A DNA stretch of 64,000 nt, taken from positions 62,001 through 126,000 of the forward strand of contig NZ_CP070614.1 in assembly GCF_017068395.1 (NCBI RefSeq), given 5' to 3'. The stretch is from Rhodococcus pseudokoreensis. GTDB lineage: Bacteria > Actinomycetota > Actinomycetes > Mycobacteriales > Mycobacteriaceae. Shown in pieces: positions 9,170 to 17,878 of the stretch (position 1 is its first letter; every line of letters starts with the position of its first letter). Position numbers and translations under genes: made by a program. Under the pieces are notes generated by a model. That model saw only the letters and a program-made list of their open reading frames with translations. It was not told the origin of the DNA and ran no database searches.

Positions 9170-9519
9170 GGACGCTCCTGTGGTGTGGCGGTGGGTTGGG
9201 ACGGGGGTGTGTCCATTGGTCAACGTTTCTTCACTCGAAGTCGTGGGGAACTGGGTAGCTCGCCATCCTCGCCACATTCGATGAGAACTCGCCACCACAC
9301 GCTCCGCCCTGGACCCGGTGACGAACACCGCCTGGTACTCGAGTCATCGGCACGGCTCAACTGCGCAATCTCTACCAGCACCGAGGCATCATGCGCCACC
9401 CAGGCGAGAAACTGCCCCCAACTCCGCGCCACCTATGTGAGAAACGCGCCAAATCGGCCGAGAACCGACAGCGGCACGGCGTCGCACCAGGCTCGGTATG
9501 GGAGATTTGCGCCAACTGA

Positions 9520-9593
9520 GTGGGGAGCGTGGGGAGCACAAGGAAAAGGCCAGGTGAAGGGGAGAAAAATGCTCCCCACTGGGGTGGGGAGCA
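9520..9593. repeat. GTGGGGAGC repeat cluster with a perfect 10-bp hairpin
   Basis: GTGGGGAGC occurs in tandem at 9520-9528 and 9529-9537, inverted at 9571-9579, and direct again at 9584-9592. The last two form a perfect inverted repeat: TGCTCCCCAC at 9570-9579, four-base loop, GTGGGGAGCA at 9584-9593. The arrangement could be an iteron or operator cluster, or a hairpin terminator without a T-run. No rep gene is recognisable next to it, so origin function is only a possibility. Confidence 0.55.
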
Positions 9594-9682
9594 GGACGAA
9601 ATTCGGGGAATTGTTGAAGTGAAAGACACCCGGTCTGCCCGCGTACGCACCGATCGCCGGCATCGTGTGTAGGAATTCAGCA

Positions 9683-9741
9683 GTGGGTCAACTTTTCATC
9701 ACCGTGTCACTGGCGTGTCAAAATTTTCATCCGCGTGTCAA
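9683..9741 (+). repeat. AT-rich short repeats (TCA..TTTTCATC), possible transposon-end sites
   Basis: TCAACTTTTCATC at 9688-9700 recurs as TCAAAATTTTCATC at 9718-9731, with GTGTCA at 9704, 9715 and 9735. Such AT-rich multi-repeats next to GTGTCA resemble transposase-binding ends of IS21/Mu-like elements, but no transposase is adjacent, so this would be a solo end. Confidence 0.35.
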
Positions 9742-10322
9742 AGATGCAGGTCAAGAGTCCAACGATGACTCCGAACCCCTTGAGCGCGGCCCGATTCTTG
9801 AATTTTGCGCGCTGAGCCAACATGTCAAACCGCAGGTCACGGAGTTGCGTAATTGACACTTGGGTTGGATTCCTACATCGTGCGGGGGCTGTTGACCGAG
9901 GTGCCGGTGGGCCGGCCAACGGGTTGAGCACGATTCGGTGGTCAGTTGCGACAACATCGTCGCGATTCCGGTGTCGGCGTTGGGGCGCGGTCTCGGGTTC
10001 TTCTTTCCGTCGCAGGAGGCGGCCCCTGTCCGAGGCGATCCGGTCCGCGTTCGACCTGGAATGACCACTCCCGTGGTGGGACCGCTGGCGCACAGGCAGG
10101 TTCCGGGCCACTGCCAGGAGGTGTGGTGGTGACCGAGGGTGAACGGTTCGCGCCCTGTTCGCAGCCGGTGGGGGTGATCGGGAGGCGATTCGCTCGTCGG
10201 GATGCATGCCAACCTGTCCGCACCGTATGCAAATCCGGTTCGGATGGTGCTCGACCGTAGCCTTCTGCCGTCGATGATCCTGCCGCCCCCGACGGGGTGG
10301 GGCACCCGCTAGTGTCGGGCCG

Positions 10323-12680
10323 GTGCCGGTTCATGACGTCGACGCGTTGCTCACCCATTTGGGGTCCTTGGACGAGGAGCGGCTTGCCGCGGTTCTGCGT
10401 CGGCGGCCGGGGGCGTTGTCGTTGCCGTGGCCCGCGGACCTGGCGGAGTTGGCGGTCCGCCTGGGCGGGCGGGAGTCGATCGCGGCCGCCTACATGCGGC
10501 TGCCGCGCCCGCACATCGAGGTGCTCGGCGCCCTCACCCTGGTCGAGCAGCTGGGGCTTCCGGTCACCGCCGCCGGGGTGTCGACGTGGCTGGGCAGCGA
10601 CCCGGAGGTGGTCCAGCCATTCCTCGATGATCTGCATGAGCGCGCCCTGACGCTGGTCACCGGCGGCGGCGAGATCAGCACACCCGCCCAGTTCCCGCCG
10701 GTGGGGGTCGGTCTGGGCCCGCCGGTGCGGGTGCTGCTCGAGGAGACCGCCGTTGCGGTGCTGCGCGGGGTGGCCGCGGCACTGCAGCTGCGCGGTGACG
10801 GTGCCAGGACGGTGCTGGTCGATCGCCTCGCCGCCGTCTTCCGCGACCCTGCCGCGGTGCGCACCCTCGTCGACGGCGCGCCGCCGCGGGAGCGGGAGCT
10901 GCTGATCGCCTGCGCCGAGCAGGATGCCGCACTCGAATACTTCCCGCCACACTTCGGGTCGCACCGAGCGGGCGGGCGAGAGCAACCCGGGGACTGGGCG
11001 GTCGCGCGCGGCGTGCTGTGGCCGAGTTACGACGGCGCCGCGTATATGCCGTTGGAGGTGTCGCTGGCGCTGCGCGGGACGGGGTGGCGGCTGCCGTTCC
11101 ATCCGGAACCGCCGCTGCTCGCGGATCATCCGGTGCCGGCCGAGCACGTGGACGCCGAGGCCGCCGCGCGTCTGCTGCGGATGATCGAGCGGGTCACCGA
11201 GCTGGTGGATACGGCGGCGACAGACCCGATTCCGTTGATCAAGTCGGGTGCGGTGGGCGTGCGGACGCTGCGCACCGTCGCGAAGACCTGGGACGTCGAG
11301 GTCGACGAGGTGCGGCTCGCCGTGGAGCTGGCCCGGTCGACCGGGGTGCTCGCCCCGGCACCACCCCCGCCGCCGGCGAAGGGTCGGGGACGCACGCGCC
11401 CGCCGCCGCCCTCGCCCGGCCTGATCCCCGGCCTGGCGGCGCCGGGGTGGCGAGCCGCCGACGCCGCGACCCGGGGACGCGTCCTGATCGAGAGCTGGTG
11501 GCGGTCGGACCGTTCGGTGCTGATGGAGGCGGGTATGGGCGCCGAGCTGGGCGAGAGCGCCGTGTATCGGCACCTGCGTCACGAACTGATCGACGTGTAC
11601 GCCACGGTGGTGACGCCCGGGCGGGGTGTGGCGGACATCGAGGAACTGGCCGGTCTGCTGGGGTGGCGGGCACCGCTGATCGGGGAGGACATTATCGGCG
11701 ACGCGCTGACCGCGGCGGCCGGTGAGGGCGAGCTGCTCGGTCTGCTGGCGCTGGGCGCCGCCACCGCGCTGGGCCGCGCCCTGCCCGCCGGCACCCTCAC
11801 CTCGGTCATGGCGGAGCTGTTGTCCGGCGCCCACACGTCCGCGGTGATCGGTGCCGATCTCACCGCGGTGGTCCTCGGCCCGCCGGCGACCGACCTGTCG
11901 CGCCTGCTGGACAGCGTCGCCGACCGGGAGTCCTCCGGGGCGGCCACGACGTGGCGGTTCACCCCCGCCAGCATCCGGGCCGCGTTCGATCGGGGGAGCA
12001 CCGCCCCGGATCTGATCGGGGAGCTGGCGTCGATCGCGGCGGCGGGCCTGCCGCAGGCGTTGGAGTACCTGATCGGCGATGTGGCCCGCACCCACGGGCA
12101 GCTGGGGGTGATCGAACTCGGGTGCGCGGTCGTCGCCGACGACCCGACGCTGCTGCGCGAGCTGGTCGGCAACCGGAAACTCGGCAGGCTGGGACTGGCC
12201 ACCCTGGCGCCGACGGTGCTGGCCTCCCGCACCGGACCCGACACCATGCTGTCCGCGCTGCGCGCGGCCGGCTATGCGCCGGTGGTGCGTGAGGTGGACG
12301 GCAGTGTGCTGATCTCGGCGCCGCCGAACACCGACCCCGCCGACCTCGACCGCCCCGACCTCGACGCCATCGGGGTCCCCGCCGCCGATCCCGACCGGCA
12401 TGCCCGCCACCTCACCGCCACCGCCACCGCCGCACCGTCCGAACCCGCCGGACAGTTCCCGTCCTTCGCCGCACTGCGCGGGCGCGGCCAGCCCGAGGCG
12501 ATCTGGGAACTGGTGGCCGGTCAGCCCGCACACCTCACCCACGACGGCCGCACGCACCTGGTCCACAGCGCCAGGCTGCACGGGAACACACTGACCGCCT
12601 GGAGCACCACGACGCAGCGGTACGAGGACTTCCCGGTGGCGCACCTCGCGATTTCCGGACACCCCGCCGCCGCGCGCTGA
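10323..12680 (+). CDS. Helicase-associated protein related to XPB/Ssl2 (no helicase motor)
   Basis: 785 residues from GTG 10323. It belongs by appearance to the actinobacterial 'helicase-associated domain' proteins: leucine-rich N-terminal repeats (DALLTHLGSLDEERLAAVLRR), a proline-rich linker near residues 340-365, and a C-terminal part with SALRAAGYAPVVREVDGSVLI, the XPB-like accessory domain. No Walker A or B motif is present, so it is not an active helicase itself. In chromosomes this family is encoded close to an XPB helicase; none is seen here. A role in DNA repair or transcription-coupled processes is inferred only. Confidence 0.65.
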   Translation: MPVHDVDALLTHLGSLDEERLAAVLRRRPGALSLPWPADLAELAVRLGGRESIAAAYMRLPRPHIEVLGALTLVEQLGLPVTAAGVSTWLGSDPEVVQPFLDDLHERALTLVTGGGEISTPAQFPPVGVGLGPPVRVLLEETAVAVLRGVAAALQLRGDGARTVLVDRLAAVFRDPAAVRTLVDGAPPRERELLIACAEQDAALEYFPPHFGSHRAGGREQPGDWAVARGVLWPSYDGAAYMPLEVSLALRGTGWRLPFHPEPPLLADHPVPAEHVDAEAAARLLRMIERVTELVDTAATDPIPLIKSGAVGVRTLRTVAKTWDVEVDEVRLAVELARSTGVLAPAPPPPPAKGRGRTRPPPPSPGLIPGLAAPGWRAADAATRGRVLIESWWRSDRSVLMEAGMGAELGESAVYRHLRHELIDVYATVVTPGRGVADIEELAGLLGWRAPLIGEDIIGDALTAAAGEGELLGLLALGAATALGRALPAGTLTSVMAELLSGAHTSAVIGADLTAVVLGPPATDLSRLLDSVADRESSGAATTWRFTPASIRAAFDRGSTAPDLIGELASIAAAGLPQALEYLIGDVARTHGQLGVIELGCAVVADDPTLLRELVGNRKLGRLGLATLAPTVLASRTGPDTMLSALRAAGYAPVVREVDGSVLISAPPNTDPADLDRPDLDAIGVPAADPDRHARHLTATATAAPSEPAGQFPSFAALRGRGQPEAIWELVAGQPAHLTHDGRTHLVHSARLHGNTLTAWSTTTQRYEDFPVAHLAISGHPAAAR

Positions 12681-12962
12681 GCGGACCCCTTTTCGTCGAA
12701 GAAGCCAGGGCCGCCCCACACAGCCCACGGACAACACAAATGATGAACGCGCACGGCCAACCGGGTTCGTCGATGGGGCGTTCGCACCGGATTTTCCCAC
12801 CCGTACCCGCTGCCGCGCCGCCCCCCGAATGCCAGCACGGAGGGGTTTCGGCCAAACCGGGGTGTCCTCCTCGCCCGAGTCGGTGGCGGCAGGTAGACAG
12901 GGAAGGGCATGGTCGGCCCCCGGGAGTCCGGGCCGGTGGCGGGGATGAAGTGAGGTGCTGCG
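12681..12962 (+). other. Intergenic region upstream of the RNB gene
   Basis: 280 bases with no supported gene. The final bases contain GAAGTGAGGTG, which places a ribosome-binding site about eight bases before the TTG at 12963. Confidence 0.4.
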
Positions 12963-14873
12963 TTGACCGAGAGTGATCGGCCGTTGTTGATGGTGGATCG
13001 GACCGAGGCTCTCGACCGCGATGACGCGTTCGCGGTCACCGAGGTCGCCGACGGTGCCCGGTGGCGGCTGGAGGTGCACATCGCCGGGGTCGCGGACGTG
13101 GTGGCCCTCGGCTCGGATGCCGATGCGACCGCGTTCCTGCGCCGCGAATCGAGGTACCTGGCGACCCGGACGGTGCCGATGCTCGGCCGCGGCACCGAGC
13201 GGGCGGCGACCCTGACCCCGGAGGCGGACCGCTCCACGCTTCGGGTGTCCGCGGACCTGTCCGCGGACGGCACGATCTCCGACGTGGTGGTGGACCGCGG
13301 GTGGGTGCCGGCGGGCCGCTGCGTGCCGGCCGATCACGCCGAGATCGCCCGCATCCTCGCCGCCGAGACGGATCCGCTGCACGAGGCGGTGCGGGCGGCG
13401 CACCGGGCCGCCCAGGTGCTGCTGGCCGCCCGGCGCAGCTCCGGTGCCTTCGCGCTCTACGACCTCACCCACGGTTGGGTCAGCACCGAGGAGGGCGGCC
13501 TGGCCGCGATACCGCCGGCGCAGCGCACCGTCGGGTACGTGATCGTGCAGGAGCTGATGATCGCCGCCAACGAGGCGATCGCCCTGTGGTGTGCGGGGGA
13601 GGACCTTCCGATCCTGTTCCGGAACCACCGCAGCGCGCTGACCGCGGGCAGCACGGAGGACCTCGCGGCGGAGGTGGCGGTGGCGATGACCGACCCGGTA
13701 CTGCTCGACAAGCTCCGCTCCCGGCTGCAATCGAGCTATCGTGCTGCCATCTACGCCCCGACGGTGCACGGCCATCACGGGCTTCGGTTGGCGGCGTACA
13801 CGCACGCCACCTCGCCGCTGCGCAGGGTGTCGGACCTGATCACCCAGCGGGTGATCTTCGCCCACCTCGACGGCGTGCCTGCCCCGTACACGAGCGAGCA
13901 ACTCGGCAACCTCGCCGCCGATATCAACCGGCGTATCGCCGCGGACCGGGACGAGAAGGCGGCGCACTTCAAGGCCCGCGACCGGCGGGTGACCGCGCAG
14001 GTCGTCGCCGCCGGCGAACTCGAGCAGCTCGACGCGAAGCGGTGGGCGAAAGTACTGGCGGCCGCGGCGGCACGGGACCCGATCGATGAGGTGGTCGGCG
14101 AGCTGCACCGCCGGATGCGGGCCGACGAGGTGACGGTGACCACCATCGTGACCTTGCTCGAAGCCGGGGAGGCGTGGGCGCCGATCCGCGACGAGGTCTT
14201 CGACTGGGCATCGCAGTCGCATCCGGAGTTCGGGCCGAGTGTGGTGTCGATGTGGCTTCAGGCGCGTCCCGACTTGCCCAGACCTGAGATCGACGGCGAT
14301 CACCGGGGGCCCTCGCACACACCGGTGTTCGCGGCCCGGCTGCGGGCCGGCGCGGTGTGCGGGCCGTGGGCCACCGCGGGCAGTAAGAAACGCGCCGAGC
14401 AGGACGCAGCGTGGGGCCTCACCAGGGCGATCGCGGCGGGGGAGAGCCACCCCGCCACCGAATCCCCGCTGACAGACCCGGAACGGTCCGGCGCACCGGG
14501 CGACGCTGCGCCACCCTCGACCGAATCCGGCGAGGTCGCGGCCGGGCGCAGGAACCGCCCGGTATCGCCGCCGCACGCCCCGCAGGCATCGGAGGCGGCG
14601 GCGAAGAAGCGGGCGCGGGCCCGCAAGAACCCGATCGCCTGGGTGCTCAGCCACGCCCAACACCACGGGCACCCACCCCCGCGGTGGGCGGAGACCGTCG
14701 ACGGCCCACCCCATGCCCCGGTGTTCACCTGCGAGGTCCGCTACCTCGGCTGCGCCGCCACCGGCCGCGGGAACACGAAGACCGCAGCGAAATCCGCTGC
14801 GGCAGCAGACCTTCTCGATGCCCTGCTCGACGACACCGTTTCGGCGCGACCAGGAATACCGGCGGGCGGATGA
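12963..14873 (+). CDS. RNB-domain exoribonuclease with two C-terminal dsRNA-binding domains
   Basis: 636 residues; TTG 12963 is preferred because GAGG lies about eight bases upstream. The RNB catalytic domain starts at once: LDRDDAF (residues 17-23) carries the metal-binding aspartates of RNase II/R. The cold-shock and S1 RNA-binding domains of classical RNase R are absent. Instead residues ~418-485 (HTPVFAARL then GSKKRAEQDAA) and ~556-623 (NP...HAPVFTCEV then KTAAKSAAAADLL) are dsRBD-like repeats, the second being canonical. This predicts an exonuclease recruited to structured or double-stranded RNA. Family identity is firm; the domain architecture is unusual. Confidence 0.75.
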   Translation: MTESDRPLLMVDRTEALDRDDAFAVTEVADGARWRLEVHIAGVADVVALGSDADATAFLRRESRYLATRTVPMLGRGTERAATLTPEADRSTLRVSADLSADGTISDVVVDRGWVPAGRCVPADHAEIARILAAETDPLHEAVRAAHRAAQVLLAARRSSGAFALYDLTHGWVSTEEGGLAAIPPAQRTVGYVIVQELMIAANEAIALWCAGEDLPILFRNHRSALTAGSTEDLAAEVAVAMTDPVLLDKLRSRLQSSYRAAIYAPTVHGHHGLRLAAYTHATSPLRRVSDLITQRVIFAHLDGVPAPYTSEQLGNLAADINRRIAADRDEKAAHFKARDRRVTAQVVAAGELEQLDAKRWAKVLAAAAARDPIDEVVGELHRRMRADEVTVTTIVTLLEAGEAWAPIRDEVFDWASQSHPEFGPSVVSMWLQARPDLPRPEIDGDHRGPSHTPVFAARLRAGAVCGPWATAGSKKRAEQDAAWGLTRAIAAGESHPATESPLTDPERSGAPGDAAPPSTESGEVAAGRRNRPVSPPHAPQASEAAAKKRARARKNPIAWVLSHAQHHGHPPPRWAETVDGPPHAPVFTCEVRYLGCAATGRGNTKTAAKSAAAADLLDALLDDTVSARPGIPAGG

Positions 14874-15183
14874 TCTGCCGCGACTGTGCCGGCTGAAGAC
14901 ATCCGCCACTGGCCTGGGTCGGTGCGGGTGCGCCGGGACCGACGCCGGCCCCGGCGCGGGAGGGTTCCGACACGTCCGTCACCGTGCCGAGCGTCAGCAA
15001 TCAACCGACGTGGTTGCCGTCATCGTGCCGACGACGTCGTCACCGCGCCGACGAACGATGGGATCAGCGTCGGCATAGTCGGTGACGCAATGATCGGCAC
15101 ACTCGGGGGCACAGTCGCATCGCTTCTGAACCCGGACCGGGTGTTCTGTCGTCGCGATCGTGACCGGGAAGGTGTAGGCACGC
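14874..15183 (+). other. Intergenic region before the toxin-antitoxin pair
   Basis: About 310 bases without a supported gene. Short open frames here have no ribosome-binding site or recognisable product. The region likely holds the promoter of the toxin-antitoxin operon at its right end. Confidence 0.35.
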
Positions 15184-15200
15184 TAATTAGGCTGTAATTA
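15184..15200. promoter_or_regulatory. Candidate autoregulatory operator of the toxin-antitoxin operon
   Basis: TAATTA at 15184-15189 and again at 15195-15200 flank GGCTG, giving a symmetric site whose right half overlaps the first base of the ATG at 15200. Phd/YefM antitoxins normally repress their own promoter through short palindromes, so this is the expected place for an operator. Confidence 0.4.
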
Positions 15201-15490
15201 TGTACATGACGACTCTTCCTGTTGCCGACGCCCGAGCGCAGTTGTCGCGGCTGGTCGACGAGGCCGAGCACACCCACGAGCGGTTCGAGATCACCCGCAA
15301 CGGGCACCGTGCGGCGGTCCTCCTCGGTGCCGATGATTACGACGCGTTGCGGGAGACGATCGCGGTGTTGTCGGATACCGATCTGCTGGCGGCGCATCTC
15401 GCCGGCCGGGCCGAGGTCGAGGGTGGGGATGTCGTCGATGCCGCCGAGCTGGCGCGGTTGATGCGCGGCGCTTTCTCGTCCGGCGAGTGA
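15200..15490 (+). CDS. Type II antitoxin, Phd/YefM family
   Basis: 96 residues from ATG 15200; a second in-frame ATG at 15206 is an equally good start. The N-terminal half (PVADARAQLSRLVDEAEHT, ITRNGHRAAVLLGADDYDAL) is the classic Phd/YefM DNA-binding fold. The C-terminal tail is acidic and probably wraps the toxin. The stop overlaps the toxin start by four bases (GTGA), the usual coupling for such pairs. Confidence 0.85.
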   Translation: MYMTTLPVADARAQLSRLVDEAEHTHERFEITRNGHRAAVLLGADDYDALRETIAVLSDTDLLAAHLAGRAEVEGGDVVDAAELARLMRGAFSSGE

Positions 15491-15768
15491 GCGAGGCCGG
15501 TGACCACTATCGGTTGGTGATGGCCTGGTCGGCGGCGCGGGCGTTGGCGACGTCGGTGCCGGAGAAGGTCGCGACCGCGGTGTACGAGTTCGTCACGGGT
15601 CCACTTCTGGACAATCCGCGGCGGGTGGGCAAACCTCTGGATCCGCCGCTGGCGCCGGCCTACAGTGCGCGGCGGGGGACGTACCGGGTGCTGTATCTGA
15701 TCAACGACGGAAACCGCATGGTGGAGGTCACCGCGATCGCACACCGCGCCGATGCCTATCACTCGTAG
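15487..15768 (+). CDS. Type II toxin, RelE/ParE superfamily
   Basis: 93 residues, GTG start inside the antitoxin gene. RelE-fold hallmarks are visible: ALATSVPEKVATAVYEFV helix, NPRRVGKPL, the YSARRGTYRVLYLI strand pair and a terminal IAHRADAY with a conserved histidine-arginine. Members cleave mRNA at the ribosome or poison gyrase; RelE-like mRNA cleavage is the more likely activity from the RGTYRVLY motif. Confidence 0.85.
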   Translation: MSEAGDHYRLVMAWSAARALATSVPEKVATAVYEFVTGPLLDNPRRVGKPLDPPLAPAYSARRGTYRVLYLINDGNRMVEVTAIAHRADAYHS

Positions 15769-15806
15769 CTTCGGGTCGTGGGTGCCTCGCGGCATCGGTA
15801 CTGTCG

Positions 15807-16118
15807 GTGACCGTGGGCAGCAGGGGGCAGCGGCGAGCCGATCGGGCGCTGGTCGCCGCGTATCACGAGGCCCGGCTGGGTGAGCTGATCGAGTGTGTCG
15901 CAGCCGAAGTCGACCGCTTCCGGGCCGGCAACGTGGATGCGTACACCGTCGATGAGGCACTGCACCACTATCACCTCGCGGCGAAGGAACTGTGGAAGTT
16001 CTGCTGGTCCGGCTCCGGCGCCCAGATCGAGTTCACCGCGCGTGCGCTGGAAAGACTCGCCGCCGACGGCGAGACGATCGACTGGTGGGAACGCGCCACG
16101 CCTCGCCGCCGGGAGTAG
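15807..16118 (+). CDS. Conserved hypothetical protein
   Basis: 103 residues from GTG 15807 (GTG 15813 is an alternative). The sequence is helical, with ALHHYHLAAKELWKFCWSGSG in the middle and WWERATPRRRE at the end. It resembles small unknown proteins common in actinobacteria. It lies 38 bases after the toxin gene and could be co-transcribed. Confidence 0.55.
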   Translation: MTVGSRGQRRADRALVAAYHEARLGELIECVAAEVDRFRAGNVDAYTVDEALHHYHLAAKELWKFCWSGSGAQIEFTARALERLAADGETIDWWERATPRRRE

Positions 16119-16196
16119 TACGTGTCCGCTGTGCCCCGCGCGTCGACGTGAGCATCGGTGCGAGCCGGGGACGGTGAAGGCCTGCCGCCGTAGTGT

Positions 16197-16709
16197 GGTC
16201 GGCGCCGCTCGCTCCCATTCTCGTACGGCCTCGACCAGTACATCGCGCTGGTTCGGTTCGTCTCGGAGGAGGCGGCCCGCCGCAACAGTGAGCGTCCCGA
16301 GCAGGGCGCCTGGTGGGCCGAGACGGAGCGGTGCTTCGACGGCCCGGTCTCCTTCATGGACTGCCCGGACGCGACCACCTGGCTCGGCGGCGGCTCCGAC
16401 GATGCCGGGTTCGTGCAGATCATGGAGGGCCACACCACCGACGCGCAGCGGCTGCGGGAGTTGATGATCGCGGCCGGCGACAAGCTGCCCGGGGTGCGGC
16501 CGGAGATTATCGGCGGCACGTTCGGCTCCGCCGGCGACGGCGGATACGTCGAGGCGGTGTATTTCACCACCGAGTCCGAGGCCCGCGCACACGAGAAGAT
16601 CACCGTCCCCGACGACCTGCGTTCGCTGTTCGAGGAGGAGGGCCCGCTGATGGGCGAGGTCGACTACTTCGACCTGCGTGAGCCGATGCTGGTCTCCGCG
16701 TCGCGGTAG
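16197..16709 (+). pseudogene. Hypothetical protein gene with a missing 5' end
   Basis: The frame reads as good protein from about 16221 (GLDQYIALVRFVSEEAARR) through a stop at 16709, but no ATG, GTG or TTG exists between the upstream stop (16191) and ATG 16356. Either the start has been lost by mutation or deletion, or translation begins at 16356 and gives 117 residues. The C-terminal half (GGYVEAVYFTTESEARAHE) looks intact. No family recognised. Confidence 0.5.
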
Positions 16710-16727
16710 CGCGCCCGCCGGGGCGCG
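16710..16727 (+). terminator. GC-rich hairpin after the hypothetical gene
   Basis: CGCGCCC, loop GCCG, GGGCGCG: a perfect 7-bp stem directly after the stop codon at 16709. There is no T-run, as is common in actinobacterial terminators. Confidence 0.45.
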
Positions 16728-17093
16728 TGTGCTGCGCCCGGCGGCCGGGGGTGGTGACCCCGGACACGTAGATGGGTGCGCCCGTCGCATGTCGTCCCGT
16801 CCGGTTGGGGAGAGGGCGCGGAGCGTCGCTTCCAAACGTGCGGTGGCGGGAATGATTTCGGGCCGTGCCAGAGAGTAGGAGCCCGATGCCGACCACGGCC
16901 GGGTCGTCGGCGCGGCGAGTTCTGCTCACCAACGACCGGGGCTGCCGACGTGTCCTCCGACTACGCGGACGGTGACGTCGATCGCATCGGCGGAGGCCAG
17001 GAGAGGCCCGGGGCGGGTGCCCACCACGCCGGGCGGGACGGCGGTGGTGCACATGTACGGCGTAGGCGGCGGCTGTGTTTCGGCCGCTGGCCT

Positions 17094-17537
17094 CTAGGTC
17101 GACGACGATGCCTTCCATGTCCAGCCGGGCAGTTCTTCAAGCCGGCGTTCGCAGTCGGGGTCCACGGTGCCGGCGATGCGCCGGCGGCGTTGCCTGTCGA
17201 TCCATGTGCCGAGCCGGTAGCCATCGATCGTGTAGGACCGCGGGACGCGGGCGTGACCGTGGTGTTCGACGTAGTCGAGGAGTCGGCCGAAACCGTCCTC
17301 CCACTTGTCGGCCCGGGCGGCCCATGTCCAGCCGGGCACGTCCTGGAGCCGGCGTTCGCGGTCGGGGTCCAGGGTGCCGGCCCTGCGCCTGCTGCGTTGC
17401 CTGTTGACCCATTTGCCGAGCCGGTAGCCATCGATCGTGTAGGACCGCGGGACGCGGGCGTGACCGTGGTGGTCGACGTAGTCGAGGAGTCGGCCGACAC
17501 CCTCCTCCCACCGGTCGGCGATGGGCCACTCCAACAT
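17094..17537 (-). CDS. Helicase-associated (HA) domain tandem-repeat protein
   Basis: 147 residues from ATG 17537. It consists of two HA repeats of 69 residues each: W-E-x-G-x-x-RLLDYV-HHGHARVPRSY...GYRLG-W, then DP-x-x-ERRL and PGWTW. HA repeats normally form the C-terminal tail of large actinobacterial DEAD/DEAH helicases. Here there is no helicase domain on either side, so this is a stand-alone repeat protein or the tail of a lost helicase. The underlying DNA contains an 84-bp near-identical direct repeat. Confidence 0.6.
   Translation of the reverse strand: MLEWPIADRWEEGVGRLLDYVDHHGHARVPRSYTIDGYRLGKWVNRQRSRRRAGTLDPDRERRLQDVPGWTWAARADKWEDGFGRLLDYVEHHGHARVPRSYTIDGYRLGTWIDRQRRRRIAGTVDPDCERRLEELPGWTWKASSST
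17207..17497. repeat. 84-bp direct repeat within the HA-domain gene
   Basis: 17207-17290 and 17414-17497 are identical except for one base, offset by 207 bp, exactly 69 codons. The two copies encode the core of each HA repeat. Such near identity implies recent duplication or ongoing gene conversion, and the copy number could change by recombination. Confidence 0.8.
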
Positions 17538-17878
17538 AGGATTCACAGTACGACCGGAGTCACGAGGGGGCCGCCGATTGCGGATCCCAATCCGCTCACT
17601 CAGCGATCCGCATACGACATGGTTTCCCGGAATGTGCTTGAACTCGGCCTTTTCGCCCGAAGACCGTAACGATTCCCTTGAACTTTTCATCGCCCGACGC
17701 TGCGGCGACAACTTGCCGCGCCATGGAACTGGAACGTGTTTACAAGCACCCGCAACGACGCCGGCCAGCAGAGCGCCGACCTGACCATCACCTGGCTCGA
17801 ACCCGACAACACGGCTCTTCAATCTTGAGCGGGCAATCCGGGATTTGAGGGTGTTCGGCGCGTCCACCGGGCCCGTGA
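17538..17878 (+). other. Region without a supported gene
   Basis: Lower-GC stretch (around 17600-17780) with no convincing coding frame on either strand. It probably contains the promoter of the HA-domain gene on its left edge and degenerate sequence joining it to the oxidoreductase remnant. Confidence 0.3.

Larger units (their letters stand above)
9170..10322 (+). other. Gene-poor, repeat-bearing region
   Basis: About 1.15 kb with no gene I can support in either strand. It holds the GTGGGGAGC repeat cluster (9520-9593) and the TTTTCATC repeats (9688-9740) listed separately. The part from 9,880 to 10,320 has coding-like GC but no frame with a recognisable protein. Confidence 0.35.

Noticed and set aside
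9942..14909. 1,655-residue open frame on the minus strand
   Set aside because: It is antisense to two recognisable genes (10323-12680 and 12963-14873). Its translation is low-complexity Arg/Gly/Pro, as expected from high-GC codon bias.
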